Of a DNA stretch of 64,000 nucleotides, positions 55,985 to 64,000 are shown in pieces. The DNA lies in NCBI GenBank assembly GCA_947464275.1, contig CANHVU010000010.1, positions 51,945-115,944 of the forward strand. Reading direction: 5' to 3'. Positions within the stretch are counted from its first letter, which is position 1. Each line of letters starts with the position of its first letter. Origin of the DNA: Bacteroidota bacterium. Its GTDB lineage: Bacteria > Bacteroidota > Bacteroidia > UKL13-3. Below the pieces are notes generated by a model, which was given only the letters and a program-made list of their open reading frames with translations, had not been told where the DNA came from and made no database searches. The position numbers were made by a program, and so were the translations under genes.

Positions 55985-57130
55985 TTAATTTGATTTAGCT
56001 GCTGCATTTAACATATCTGCTAAAGCTGCTATTACCTTATCTACCTCGGCTTTGGTATTTTGTTTTGCAAATGAAAAACGAACTGCTGCGCGGTTTCTAT
56101 CTGTATTTAAGGCTTTTAAAACATGGCTTCCTACATCTGAACCACTGCTGCAAGCACTTCCTCCACTAACTGAAATACCTGCAATATCTAATTTAAATAA
56201 TAACATTTCACCAATTGGGCTTGGCGGAAACGAGGTGTTTAAAACAGTATAAAGCGAATTTCCTTCAGCATCACCATTAAATTGAATACCAGGTATATTG
56301 GCTTTTAATTGCTCAATCATGTATTTTTTCAATGAGGTGATATGAGCCATTTCTTCGTCTAAATGTGCATAAGCTTTTTCTAATGCTTTGGTTAAACCTA
56401 CAATGCCATAAACATTTTCAGTTCCTCCGCGCATGTTTCTTTCTTGCGCACCACCAGTAATAAATGGATGTATTTTAGCATTGCTGCTTACATAAATAAA
56501 TCCTGCCCCTTTTGGACCATGAAATTTATGAGCTGCACAAGCTATAAAATGTACTTTTAATTTTTGAACATCAATTGGGTAGTGGCCTATGGTTTGAACC
56601 GTATCGCTATGGAAAAATGCATTGTATTGTTCGCATAAATTACCCACTCTTTCAGCATCTAATAAATTACCAATTTCGTTATTGGCATGCATTAAACTTA
56701 CCAAAGCATTTGGATTATTCTGCAATAAATTTTCTAAATCTGAGTAATCAATATGTCCATTTTCGGTTAATTTAACCAAATGCATTTTAACCAAACCGGC
56801 ATGTGCTAATTCTTCTATGGTGTGCGAAACAGCGTGATGCTCAATGGCGGAAGTAATGATGTTTTGGATTTTAAAATCTTCAACAGTTTTTCTAATAGCC
56901 ATATTATCGGCTTCGGTTCCGCCCGATGTAAAGAATATTTCTCCTGGCGAGCAATTAATTAATTTAGCAATTGTTCTGCGGCATTCTTCTATGATGGTAC
57001 GAACTGTTCTACCTGTGGCATGAGTGCTGCTTGGGTTTCCGTATTCGTGCAACATTACTTGGTACATTGCATCGGCTACTTCTTTATCAAGAGGGGTAGT
57101 AGCAGCATTATCAAAATATATTCTTTCCAT
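55985..57130 (-). CDS. Cysteine desulfurase (NifS/IscS family)
   Basis: 381 residues, a PLP enzyme that removes sulfur from cysteine for Fe-S cluster or thio-cofactor synthesis. Seen: IYFDNAATTPLD at the start, FFTSGGTEADNMAIRK, the PLP-lysine in CAAHKFHGPKGAGFIYV, and the catalytic loop Cys in SGGSACSSGSDVGSHVL. It belongs to the class I, long-loop group. IscS, NifS or a tRNA-thiolation paralogue are all possible, as no isc/suf gene is adjacent. It lies directly upstream of the nuo cluster, which needs many Fe-S clusters; that is suggestive context only. Confidence 0.92.
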   Translation of the reverse strand: MERIYFDNAATTPLDKEVADAMYQVMLHEYGNPSSTHATGRTVRTIIEECRRTIAKLINCSPGEIFFTSGGTEADNMAIRKTVEDFKIQNIITSAIEHHAVSHTIEELAHAGLVKMHLVKLTENGHIDYSDLENLLQNNPNALVSLMHANNEIGNLLDAERVGNLCEQYNAFFHSDTVQTIGHYPIDVQKLKVHFIACAAHKFHGPKGAGFIYVSSNAKIHPFITGGAQERNMRGGTENVYGIVGLTKALEKAYAHLDEEMAHITSLKKYMIEQLKANIPGIQFNGDAEGNSLYTVLNTSFPPSPIGEMLLFKLDIAGISVSGGSACSSGSDVGSHVLKALNTDRNRAAVRFSFAKQNTKAEVDKVIAALADMLNAAAKSN

Positions 57131-57196
57131 ATTGAGTAAATAATCGAGCGAAAATAAATGTTTAATTTATATTCACTAAATTTTTTAAAAATGATA

Positions 57197-58336
57197 TTAG
57201 TTGTTTACGAGTTGGGTATATAAGTTCTTAAGTTTCAAAGCTTCATTTTCCCAATTATAGGTATGATTAGTAGCTTGTTGGCAGGCATCTATACAATTTT
57301 GGTAAAATTCAGAATCGGTAAAAAGTTTTTCAATAGCCGTTGCTATTTGATTGGCATTATTTAAATCTACAGGAATCCCAACTTGATGATTGTCGGTAAT
57401 TTCGGTATAAATCTCACTGTTGCAAAAAATTGAAGGTAAGGCAATTGCAAGGTATTCGAAAAATTTACGTTCATGGCTTACCAACATTTCAACCGGTTGG
57501 TTTTTTAGGCAAATGCCAATTTTACATTGCATGCTTATTTTATAAGCTGTATCCATATCTAAGTAACCATAAAAATGAATTTGATTTTTAATGGCTTCAA
57601 AATTTGGATTGCTTTCAAAACTATGGTCGGTTCTTGCTCCAAAATAACCAACACAATGCAAGTAGTAGGTATTGCCTTGCTGTTTTAACAAATACAAAGC
57701 ATCAATCAATGGGTTGATATCGTAATACATATCTTTTATCATTCCTATATAAAAAATATGATTTCCGGGTAAAATACTCCTTTCCGTTACCTTGTATTTA
57801 TCCATTTGTTGGCTATCGGCAAAGTTCTGAATTACGGTGTATTGATTTTCTTTTACATGAAAAATAGGTAAAAAACTATCGTTAGCCACCACTGGTATAT
57901 AATGAATAAAATTGCTTGAGAATTTGAGTAGTTTATCGTACAATTCTGCAATGGTTTGTTTGCGTTTTACTGGAATCCAAGGTTTTAATAAAATATCTTG
58001 TTTGGTATTTTCGTGGATATCGTAAATTACTTTCTTGCCTAAAAATGAAAGTATTAAGCCAAAAGGCAACATTTCTGCATCGTGAATATGATACACATCC
58101 GCATTTTGTTTAATAGCTAAAGCAAAAACTTTAAAAATGGTTCCAAAAGCTCGTTGCAGTCTGTTTTTGGGTTTGGGAATACCAATTATTTGAACTCCAT
58201 TTTTTAAACCAGTAAAATTACCAATGGCAATAAGAGTTACATCAAAATATGCAGCCATGCTCACACATTCTCTATAAAAAACACGTGTGTCTATAATACT
58301 ATGAACTGATGAAAAATGGCAGACTTTTAGTTTCAA
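57197..58336 (-). CDS. Glycosyltransferase (GT4-like, group 1)
   Basis: 379 residues, GT-B fold. The N-terminal domain starts LKVCHFSSVHSIIDTRVFYR, a pattern of polysaccharide GT4 enzymes, with DVYHIHDAEMLPFGLILSFL and KKVIYDIHEN. The C-terminal domain has NHIFYIGMIKDMYYDINPLI and the nucleotide-sugar region CKIGICLKNQPVEMLVSHER KFFEYLA with the conserved Glu. It probably adds a sugar to a cell-surface glycan. No other polysaccharide genes are near, so the pathway is not evident. Confidence 0.85.
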   Translation of the reverse strand: MKLKVCHFSSVHSIIDTRVFYRECVSMAAYFDVTLIAIGNFTGLKNGVQIIGIPKPKNRLQRAFGTIFKVFALAIKQNADVYHIHDAEMLPFGLILSFLGKKVIYDIHENTKQDILLKPWIPVKRKQTIAELYDKLLKFSSNFIHYIPVVANDSFLPIFHVKENQYTVIQNFADSQQMDKYKVTERSILPGNHIFYIGMIKDMYYDINPLIDALYLLKQQGNTYYLHCVGYFGARTDHSFESNPNFEAIKNQIHFYGYLDMDTAYKISMQCKIGICLKNQPVEMLVSHERKFFEYLAIALPSIFCNSEIYTEITDNHQVGIPVDLNNANQIATAIEKLFTDSEFYQNCIDACQQATNHTYNWENEALKLKNLYTQLVNN

Positions 58337-58392
58337 ACTTTATTCAGATATCAAAAAAGCAAAGCTAAAAAAAAATAATTCATGGAAGCTAT

Positions 58393-58821
58393 TTATTCAA
58401 AAAAAGAAAATGATTGATATTCGGAGTTGATATCAAGCTGCCAGGCAAAATGGTTAATTCCGTTACTAATAATAATTATTTTAGCTTTATATTGTTGGTT
58501 ATAAAGTGCCAGTTGTAATGCCGTTTCGCTTGTTAAATTAACAGTAGGTGCTTTACATTCAATTAAAATTTCCGGTTCTGCTTTGTTGTTAAAAACTAAA
58601 ATATCAAACCGTTTAAAACTATTTAAATAACTAAGTTTACGCTCAACAGCAATAAGCGTTTTGTTGAAATTTTTATAATTAACCAAAAAGTTAATAATGT
58701 GCTGCCTAACCCATTCTTCAGGAGTTAAGCTTACCAATTTGCGCCTAATGATGTCGTAAATAAACGGTTTTTCGTTTTGTTTGGTAATTTTAAATTGATA
58801 TGTGGGTAAGTTTAGGTGCAA
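58393..58821 (-). CDS. HsdR N-terminal-like PD-(D/E)xK nuclease-fold protein
   Basis: 142 residues, matching only the N-terminal nuclease domain of type I restriction HsdR. The fold's catalytic motif is FKRFDILVFNNKAEPEILIE followed directly by CKAP: Asp, then Glu-x-Lys of the PD-(D/E)xK core. No helicase, HsdM or HsdS genes accompany it, so it is not a restriction system. It is next to holA head to head, an arrangement I recall as conserved in Bacteroidota, which suggests a housekeeping DNA-repair or replication role (inference). Confidence 0.8.
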   Translation of the reverse strand: MHLNLPTYQFKITKQNEKPFIYDIIRRKLVSLTPEEWVRQHIINFLVNYKNFNKTLIAVERKLSYLNSFKRFDILVFNNKAEPEILIECKAPTVNLTSETALQLALYNQQYKAKIIIISNGINHFAWQLDINSEYQSFSFFE

Positions 58822-58904
58822 AGTTTTTTATACAAATGTTCACAAATGAAGTAAAAAGGCTCGAAAAAATTTAATTATTTGCAAACTTAAATTTAAAACA
58901 AAAA

Positions 58905-59915
58905 GTGGCTACCGATTTTACCAATCAATACAGCAAAATAATGCAAGACTTAAAAGCAAAAAAATTTGCTCCAGTTTATATTTTGCATGGCGAAGAAACT
59001 TATTTTGTAGATGCTATTAGTAGCTTTATAGAACATAATGCACTAACAGAGAGTGAAAAAGGATTTAATCAAACCATTTTTTATGCTAAGGATGTGGAAC
59101 CAAATCAAGTTATAGAGGCTTCAAGACGTTTCCCAATGATGGCAGAGCGACAGGTAATTATTGTTAAAGAAGCTCAAGGTTTTAAATCGCTAGATGCATT
59201 TGAACCTTATTTAATAAAACCTGTTCCAACCACTTTATTGGTTATTTGTATAAAAGGTAAAAAATTAGATAAAAGAACCAAGTTTTACAAAGAAGCTGCC
59301 AAACATGTGGCTTTTGAAAGCAGTAAACTTTACGAAAAGGATTTAATTCCATGGATAAAAAGTTATGTTCAAATGCACCATTTTAGTATTAACGAACGCT
59401 CTATTCAATTAATTGCTGATTCGCTTGGAAATGATTTGTCGAAAATTGCCAACGAATTAGACAAACTTTTTATTAATAAAACTGGTATTGATAAAGAAAT
59501 AACAGATAAAGATATTGAAACTTATATTGGAATAAGCAAAGATTTTAACCCTTTTGAACTATTAAGTGCCATATCAGCAAAAAACCCACAAAGAGCATTT
59601 AAAATTGGTCACCATTTGGCTAAAGCTAAAGATTTTTCAATTATTCCATTTGTAGCATTATTGAGTAATATGTTTTCAAAAGGATATATAATCAAAAAAA
59701 CCAATACTACAGATAAAAATACCATTTCAAAAGCATTTGGTTTGGGTTATTATCAAACTGACGATTATGTGAATTTGGTAAAAAATTTCAATTTGGGAGA
59801 AATTGAAAAGGTTATTTCAATTTGCTCACAATATGATTTGAAAAGTAAAGGAATCAATACTGTAGCTATGACCAATCAAGAAATGTTGAAAGAAATTTTG
59901 GTCAAAATTTTATAA
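58905..59915 (+). CDS. holA: DNA polymerase III subunit delta
   Basis: 336 residues with a GTG start at 58905; an ATG 12 codons later is a second option. The clamp-loader delta subunit opens the beta clamp. Seen: FAPVYILHGEETYFVDAISS at the N-terminus, RRFPMMAERQVIIVKEAQGF, LLVICIKGKKLDKRTKFYKE, the helix RSIQLIADSLGNDLSKIANE LDKL, and the C-terminal collar domain. The sequence is a full-length match in arrangement to Bacteroidota HolA. It diverges from the HsdR-N-like gene. Confidence 0.92.
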   Translation: MATDFTNQYSKIMQDLKAKKFAPVYILHGEETYFVDAISSFIEHNALTESEKGFNQTIFYAKDVEPNQVIEASRRFPMMAERQVIIVKEAQGFKSLDAFEPYLIKPVPTTLLVICIKGKKLDKRTKFYKEAAKHVAFESSKLYEKDLIPWIKSYVQMHHFSINERSIQLIADSLGNDLSKIANELDKLFINKTGIDKEITDKDIETYIGISKDFNPFELLSAISAKNPQRAFKIGHHLAKAKDFSIIPFVALLSNMFSKGYIIKKTNTTDKNTISKAFGLGYYQTDDYVNLVKNFNLGEIEKVISICSQYDLKSKGINTVAMTNQEMLKEILVKIL

Positions 59916-60001
59916 CAAAAAACAAACGTACTTGCATTATTGTTATGTAATAGTTAAATATGCAACTAAAATAAAAATAAAAAATAAATAAATAAACAAA
60001 C

Positions 60002-61924
60002 ATGAAGAAAATTTTACTTTTAAGTTTTGCATTAGCTACAACTTTAGCTAATGCTCAAACTATTCAGAAAGCTAATCCTGCAATTTCAAATATTGCAGTG
60101 CCGGCTAAAAAAAGTGTTACTGATGATGTTAAACCATCTGTTGTTAGGACCGATATCAACAAACGTCCAACCAATTCAGGTACAGCACTTGGAAAAGGTG
60201 CAAGTTTTTCAAAAGTTACAAAAATTGGAGAAACTAGCAACAATCAGCAAACCAATGGTTCAATTTACACAAGAGTTTATTCATTACCAAATGGTAAAGT
60301 TTCAGCTACTTGGACTTCATCGCAAGATGGTCCTGCAGTAGGATCTTCTTCTCGTGGATCTGGTTATAACCATTTTAATGGAACTACATGGGGTAATTCA
60401 ACCCAAGCATCTTTAAGAATTGACCCTGAGCGTACAGGTTTTCCTTGCTATGCATATAGCTCAGCAACAAATGAAGAAATGATTCTTTCACATATTGTAA
60501 AAGCTCCTAATACACCAAATGCAGGTGCTGCAACAGGATTAATGTTAAACCGTAAAACTGGTTTAGGCGCTGGCACTTGGACAGGAACCGCAGTTTTAGA
60601 TAGTTCAGATATAAAAATACCAGGTATTTTATGGAACAGAAGTGTTGTTTCGGGTAACTACTTACACGTATTTGCTTCATTTACAGATTCAGGTTCTACA
60701 CAACCAAATAGAGTAGTAATAAATGGTATCAGAACACCACAAGTTTATTCTCGTTTAAATTTAACAAATAACACTTGGGAAGTAAAAAAAGTGCTTTTAC
60801 CTGGTTATACATCAGATAGAATATACAGTGGAGGTGGCGATAATTATGCCATGGATGCTAAAGGTAATAATGTAGCTATCTTAATTGGCGGATTATCGGA
60901 TGATTTACAATTATACAAATCAGGTGATAATGGAAATACTTGGACAAAAACTATTATTGATTCATTCCCTGAGCCAGCATTTGATTATATCAAAACTATT
61001 GATACCACTTATTCAAATGATGGTAGTGTAAGTGTAACTTTAGATGGTAATGGAAACGCTCATTGTTTTTGGGCTTTAGGTAGAATGATTAGAACTGAAG
61101 GTACTGCTAATGGTTCATATTCTTATTTCCCTGGTCAAAATGATATATTATATTGGAGAGAAGGTACTCCAGTTGACAGTATTAAATCAGTAGCACAATC
61201 ACCAGACCTTGACGGTAATGGCCAATTAGATTTAGGAACAAACTGGAGAGCTGATGGTACTCGTTATTTTAGTAATTCAATATCTACTATGCCTCATTCA
61301 ATGAGTATGGGTGACACTGTATTTATGATTTTTTCTGGAATGACAGAAAATGATGTGGATGCAAATGGAAAAAACTTTAGAGATGTATTTTTAGCTTACT
61401 CTACTAATGCAGGTGTTAGTTGGTCTAAAATGATTAATTTAACTCAATTTATTGGTTTCAATCAAGAACAAATTTATGCTAGTATTTCTCCAACATCAAC
61501 TGATGGAAATTTACACTTGGTATTTACTCAAAGTTCATCAATTGGAGCATACGATGCTACAGACAATCCTGATGCTGGTTTAGTTGTGTACGATATTATG
61601 CACTTAAGTGTACCTATAACTAGTATTTTTGAAGGTACAGTTGGTATTAATAATGTTAAAAATGAAGTGTTTAATGTAATCAATAACTACCCTAATCCTT
61701 TTAAAGGTTCAACTAATATTGGTGTTAATTTTGCAAAAAGTGTAAATGTTACTGTAAAAGTAATGAGTGTTACTGGTCAAGAAGTTTACAGCCAAACTTT
61801 CGAAAGAATACCAGCTGGTTTAAATAACTTAGAACTTAACTTAGGTAATATTTCTGCAGGTGTTTATTTTTACAGCATTGAAGCTAATGGATTTAAAACT
61901 ACAGGCAAAATGATTGCTGAGTAA
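60002..61924 (+). CDS. Large T9SS-exported protein with Asp-box (BNR-like) repeats
   Basis: 640 residues. The signal peptide MKKILLLSFALATTLANAQT is followed by a polar linker and a beta-propeller-like region. Asp-box motifs SGDNGNTWTK and STNAGVSWSK are visible (about residues 310 and 465), as in sialidase/BNR and VPS10-type propellers, but catalytic residues of sialidases are not evident. The last ~90 residues form a T9SS type A sorting domain: NNYPNPFKGSTNIGVNFAKS, VKVMSVTGQEVYSQTFERIP, ISAGVYFYSIEANGFKTTGK. The product is probably cell-surface or released. It stands alone with a strong terminator. Confidence 0.87.
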   Translation: MKKILLLSFALATTLANAQTIQKANPAISNIAVPAKKSVTDDVKPSVVRTDINKRPTNSGTALGKGASFSKVTKIGETSNNQQTNGSIYTRVYSLPNGKVSATWTSSQDGPAVGSSSRGSGYNHFNGTTWGNSTQASLRIDPERTGFPCYAYSSATNEEMILSHIVKAPNTPNAGAATGLMLNRKTGLGAGTWTGTAVLDSSDIKIPGILWNRSVVSGNYLHVFASFTDSGSTQPNRVVINGIRTPQVYSRLNLTNNTWEVKKVLLPGYTSDRIYSGGGDNYAMDAKGNNVAILIGGLSDDLQLYKSGDNGNTWTKTIIDSFPEPAFDYIKTIDTTYSNDGSVSVTLDGNGNAHCFWALGRMIRTEGTANGSYSYFPGQNDILYWREGTPVDSIKSVAQSPDLDGNGQLDLGTNWRADGTRYFSNSISTMPHSMSMGDTVFMIFSGMTENDVDANGKNFRDVFLAYSTNAGVSWSKMINLTQFIGFNQEQIYASISPTSTDGNLHLVFTQSSSIGAYDATDNPDAGLVVYDIMHLSVPITSIFEGTVGINNVKNEVFNVINNYPNPFKGSTNIGVNFAKSVNVTVKVMSVTGQEVYSQTFERIPAGLNNLELNLGNISAGVYFYSIEANGFKTTGKMIAE

Positions 61925-61946
61925 TTTTAATAAAATAATAAATAAG

Positions 61947-61985
61947 AATGCCTCCAGAAATTATTTTTCTGGAGGCATTTTTTAT
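61947..61985 (+). terminator. Terminator of the large T9SS protein gene
   Basis: A perfect 14-bp stem AATGCCTCCAGAAA (61947-61960) with 61966-61979, loop of 5, then TTTTTT. Confidence 0.9.
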
Positions 61986-62254
61986 TGCCAAAAGTGTTAA
62001 ACTAATACTATATATTATAGGTTTTAATGGTCTTTGTAATAAGAGATTTTATAACATTACATAATTACAAACCATTGGTAGTATTACTAAAAGAATTCCT
62101 TGTAATCACCTCATGCAGAAATGGAGCAATATGGTATTATAATTTACTGAGTAATTAAATTAATTATGTACCGTAATTATCATTTACAGATGATAAATTT
62201 GAAATATTATTTCTAAATGACGTATAGGGTTTTTAAAATGCTAAGCTAAAATTA
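61986..62254. other. Gene-free gap after the terminator
   Basis: AT-rich, with no coding frame, no RNA gene and no clear palindrome. The region from the T9SS gene stop to the next stop codon is 330 bases. Confidence 0.5.
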
Positions 62255-62870
62255 CTATTTATTTGAAAGCTCATCATCATTATTTTTATTATATCTTTCC
62301 TCTAAAATTTGTTTAGCTACAACTACAGCTTGTTTAACAAACTTTCCATTGTTAATTATTTCAAGCAAATCTTGGTTAGTTAAAGAAGTGTATTTTAATT
62401 TAAATTTCTCAACTTGTTCTAAGTTTTGTTCATCTTGTTGTTTGGCTATGCTACTTGGTGATCGCAAAAAAAACGCAGCCCAATAACTATTGGCTTTTCG
62501 ATAATTTAAAAAACAAATTAAGACAAATAGTAGAAATATTAATGGATGAAAATTGATTGAAAATGAATTAAGACCCACAGATGCATTTAATTTAAATGAT
62601 AAAAAATCAACTAAATTAGTTAATCCTAATAGCAAGGTACAAACAAGAAAATATTTGTAATATTTCCTCACCTTAAAGTATGAAAATAGACTGATAATCA
62701 AAACAATTCCAGCAATAATATTAGAATTTTTATAGACAAAAAAAACCTTGCTTATAACTAATAAAAAACAAATCAATTACAGTATTTATAAAAATCAAAA
62801 CCAAAATGGCTAATGGAATTAAATTTTTATGTTTTTTAATCAACAGATTTTTCAAAGTAACTATGTACAT
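62255..62870 (-). pseudogene. Membrane protein gene split by a frameshift in an 8-A run
   Basis: The minus-strand ATG at 62870 starts MYIVTLKNLLIKKHKNLIPL, a basic N-terminus and first membrane helix, and continues to SYKQGFFCL then a stop at 62730-62732. The rest of the protein is read one frame off, beginning FFVYKNSNIIAGIVLIISLF, with three more helices and a soluble tail (LLEIINNGKFVKQAVVVAKQ). The two frames join in the run of eight A (plus strand 62738-62745). With seven A's one intact ~205-residue protein results. Either a phase-variable tract, a real mutation or a sequencing error. It lies 12 bases after the SH3 lipoprotein gene in the same direction. No family recognised. Confidence 0.8.
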
Positions 62871-62882
62871 TTACTCCTGAAT

Positions 62883-63626
62883 TTACTGGTTACTACTAGT
62901 AACTGTATCTTGAATTACATCATCATTGCCTTCTTCATAATCACCTTCTATTTCGTCAGGATATGAATTTGGGTCTATGCTTCTAATTTCATTGATAACA
63001 ATGTATTGGAATGTTGAACCTGAAATATTGCTATTTTCCATAATTGATTTTAATTCAGCCAACCTATCAGCAGTTTTGGTAATAGCCAAAGCTCTGTTGA
63101 TAAAAATGGCTGCCGCAATATCGGTGGTACCTTCACTGTATCCTTTATCTTTAATCCATCCTTTTTCAATTCCTTTGGCTTTGCCTCTTTTACCTGCCAC
63201 TTCTATCCAATCATCTTTTTTAGAAATAATGGCTATTATATCCATTTCGTTGAATGATTTTTTAGTGATGGTAGATAAATCAGGACGAGAATAAATATCT
63301 GATTTTTCAATTATTACCGCTGGTCTTGACTCTACAGCCACATAATCAGCCATGATCCAACCTTCTTTACCATCCAATAATCTTACTTTTAAATATTGTT
63401 TGCCTTTTTCTTCCTCTTTATCGTCTAAAAACATCAACTTTTCGCCAAGCGATACAGATGATAATACTTTTCCTTCTTTTCTGGATGGTTTATCTAAAAC
63501 AGGTGCCTTATCAGAAATACACACAGAAGGAATTTCCTTATCGCTGCCACACGATACGAATACGGTAGACATAAAGCCAATGGATAAAAATAAAAAAAGG
63601 TATTTCTTAATAAAATGTAAGTTCAT
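62883..63626 (-). CDS. Lipoprotein with SH3-like domains
   Basis: 247 residues. The signal peptide ends STVFVSC (lipobox). Two SH3b-like modules follow: about 35-105 (VCISDKAPVLDKPSRKEGKV to GKEGWIMADYVAVE) and about 108-170 (SDIYSRPDLSTITKKSFNEM to GWIKDKGYSEG). The second half, with AAAIFINRALAITKTADRLA, is helical and ends in an acidic tail. SH3b domains often bind peptidoglycan or other proteins, so this is likely an envelope-anchored adaptor. The frameshifted membrane gene follows by 12 bases and is probably in the same operon. Confidence 0.8.
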   Translation of the reverse strand: MNLHFIKKYLFLFLSIGFMSTVFVSCGSDKEIPSVCISDKAPVLDKPSRKEGKVLSSVSLGEKLMFLDDKEEEKGKQYLKVRLLDGKEGWIMADYVAVESRPAVIIEKSDIYSRPDLSTITKKSFNEMDIIAIISKKDDWIEVAGKRGKAKGIEKGWIKDKGYSEGTTDIAAAIFINRALAITKTADRLAELKSIMENSNISGSTFQYIVINEIRSIDPNSYPDEIEGDYEEGNDDVIQDTVTSSNQ

Positions 63627-63710
63627 GGTTGGTTTAAAATTTTTAGCGCAATTAATGCTTTTGAAGCCTAATTATCAAATTTGATAAAAGTATAAATACA
63701 AAAAACAAAA

Positions 63711-64000
63711 TCAAGGTTTACCTCATATTTCACTCTATTACAAACAAGCCATAAAAATTATCAAAGAGTAATCTTTTGCTTTAGGTTGGTTTTCATACCA
63801 ACCTACTCGTAAATTGGTCGGTGAAAACACCGACCATAGGCAAAAATCAAGGTTTACCTCCTATTTTACTCTATTACCAATAAGCCATAAAAATTATCAA
63901 AGAGTAAATTTATACTTTGCCTGAGGTTGGTGTTTTCACCAACCTATTCGTTAATTTGGTCGGTGAAAACACCGACCATAGACAAAAATCAAGGTTTACC
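63711..64000. repeat. Tandem array of ~136-142-bp units with paired palindromes, cut by window edge
   Basis: TCAAGGTTTACC recurs at 63711, 63847 and 63989 (periods 136 and 142), giving two full units and the start of a third. Each unit has AAGCCATAAAAATTATCAAA, then a hairpin GGTTGGT...ACCAACC (63784-63803; 63925-63944) and a second hairpin GGTCGGTGAAAACACCGACC (63816-63835; 63958-63977). The array lies upstream of the SH3 lipoprotein gene. No coding signal is seen. Confidence 0.88.

Noticed and set aside
63711..64000. CRISPR array
   Set aside because: Units are about 140 bp with similar content throughout and internal palindromes; there are no short repeats with unique spacers and no cas genes.

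Overview
The window is about 64 kb of chromosome from an AT-rich member of the Bacteroidota. The evidence is lineage-typical: gliding-motility genes gldE-gldD, several exoproteins with type IX secretion C-terminal signals, a rho with a long Asn-rich insert, a short NuoG, a two-subunit KorAB-type oxidoreductase, few Shine-Dalgarno sequences, and promoters of the TTG-N19-TAnnTTTG kind. I see no rRNA, tRNA, CRISPR or prophage. Gene content is mostly that of a free-living aerobic or microaerobic heterotroph.

Layout. 1-3533: the end of an RND efflux pump gene and its TolC-like partner, which carries an in-frame stop. 3544-4836: an OmpA-like protein. 4837-8430: a loosely packed, repeat-rich accessory stretch with a lipoprotein, a CYTH protein, a decayed reading frame and a PKD/T9SS protein. 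8431-9609: thiolase. 9871-14167: a tandem duplication of a lipoprotein plus LruC-domain protein cassette, including its terminator. 14215-18108: GNAT, Crp-type regulator, dihydroorotase, two lipoproteins, RidA. 18329-20232: gldD and gldE. 20407-25326: korA-korB and rho. 25455-28817: a kinase-like sensor without ATPase domain, the 2-oxoglutarate dehydrogenase E2 gene and a lipoprotein. 28932-29323: RNase P RNA (rnpB) on the minus strand, where no protein gene lies.

29430-33088 holds a T9SS protein, a GH25 lysozyme and small membrane proteins including MarC. 33207-40615 is the most striking region: eight plus-strand genes that overlap or nearly touch. They encode a membrane protein, a SpeD-like S-adenosylmethionine decarboxylase, a zinc-ribbon/DUF4178-like membrane protein, a 58-residue membrane peptide, a DUF350-like protein, a membrane-embedded spermidine-synthase-like enzyme, a Tat-exported FAD amine-oxidase-like lipoprotein, and a polytopic His-containing membrane protein. 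I infer a membrane-associated aminopropyl/polyamine-type modification pathway; its substrate is unknown. A single-domain HUH (IS200/RAYT-type) transposase with two identical REP-bearing repeats lies just downstream (40642-41446).

41459-48145 carries PhoH, a GSCFA protein, a thioesterase, a BrkB/YihY protein and gyrB. 48357-55878 is the respiratory complex I cluster nuoA to nuoI; it stops at nuoI, so nuoJ-N must lie elsewhere. 55985-59915: cysteine desulfurase, a glycosyltransferase, an HsdR-N-like nuclease-fold protein and holA. 60002-63626: a large T9SS exoprotein, a frameshifted membrane protein and an SH3-domain lipoprotein. The last 290 bases are a tandem repeat array rich in palindromes that continues past the window edge.

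All calls come from reading the sequence and recalling family motifs; no database search was run.
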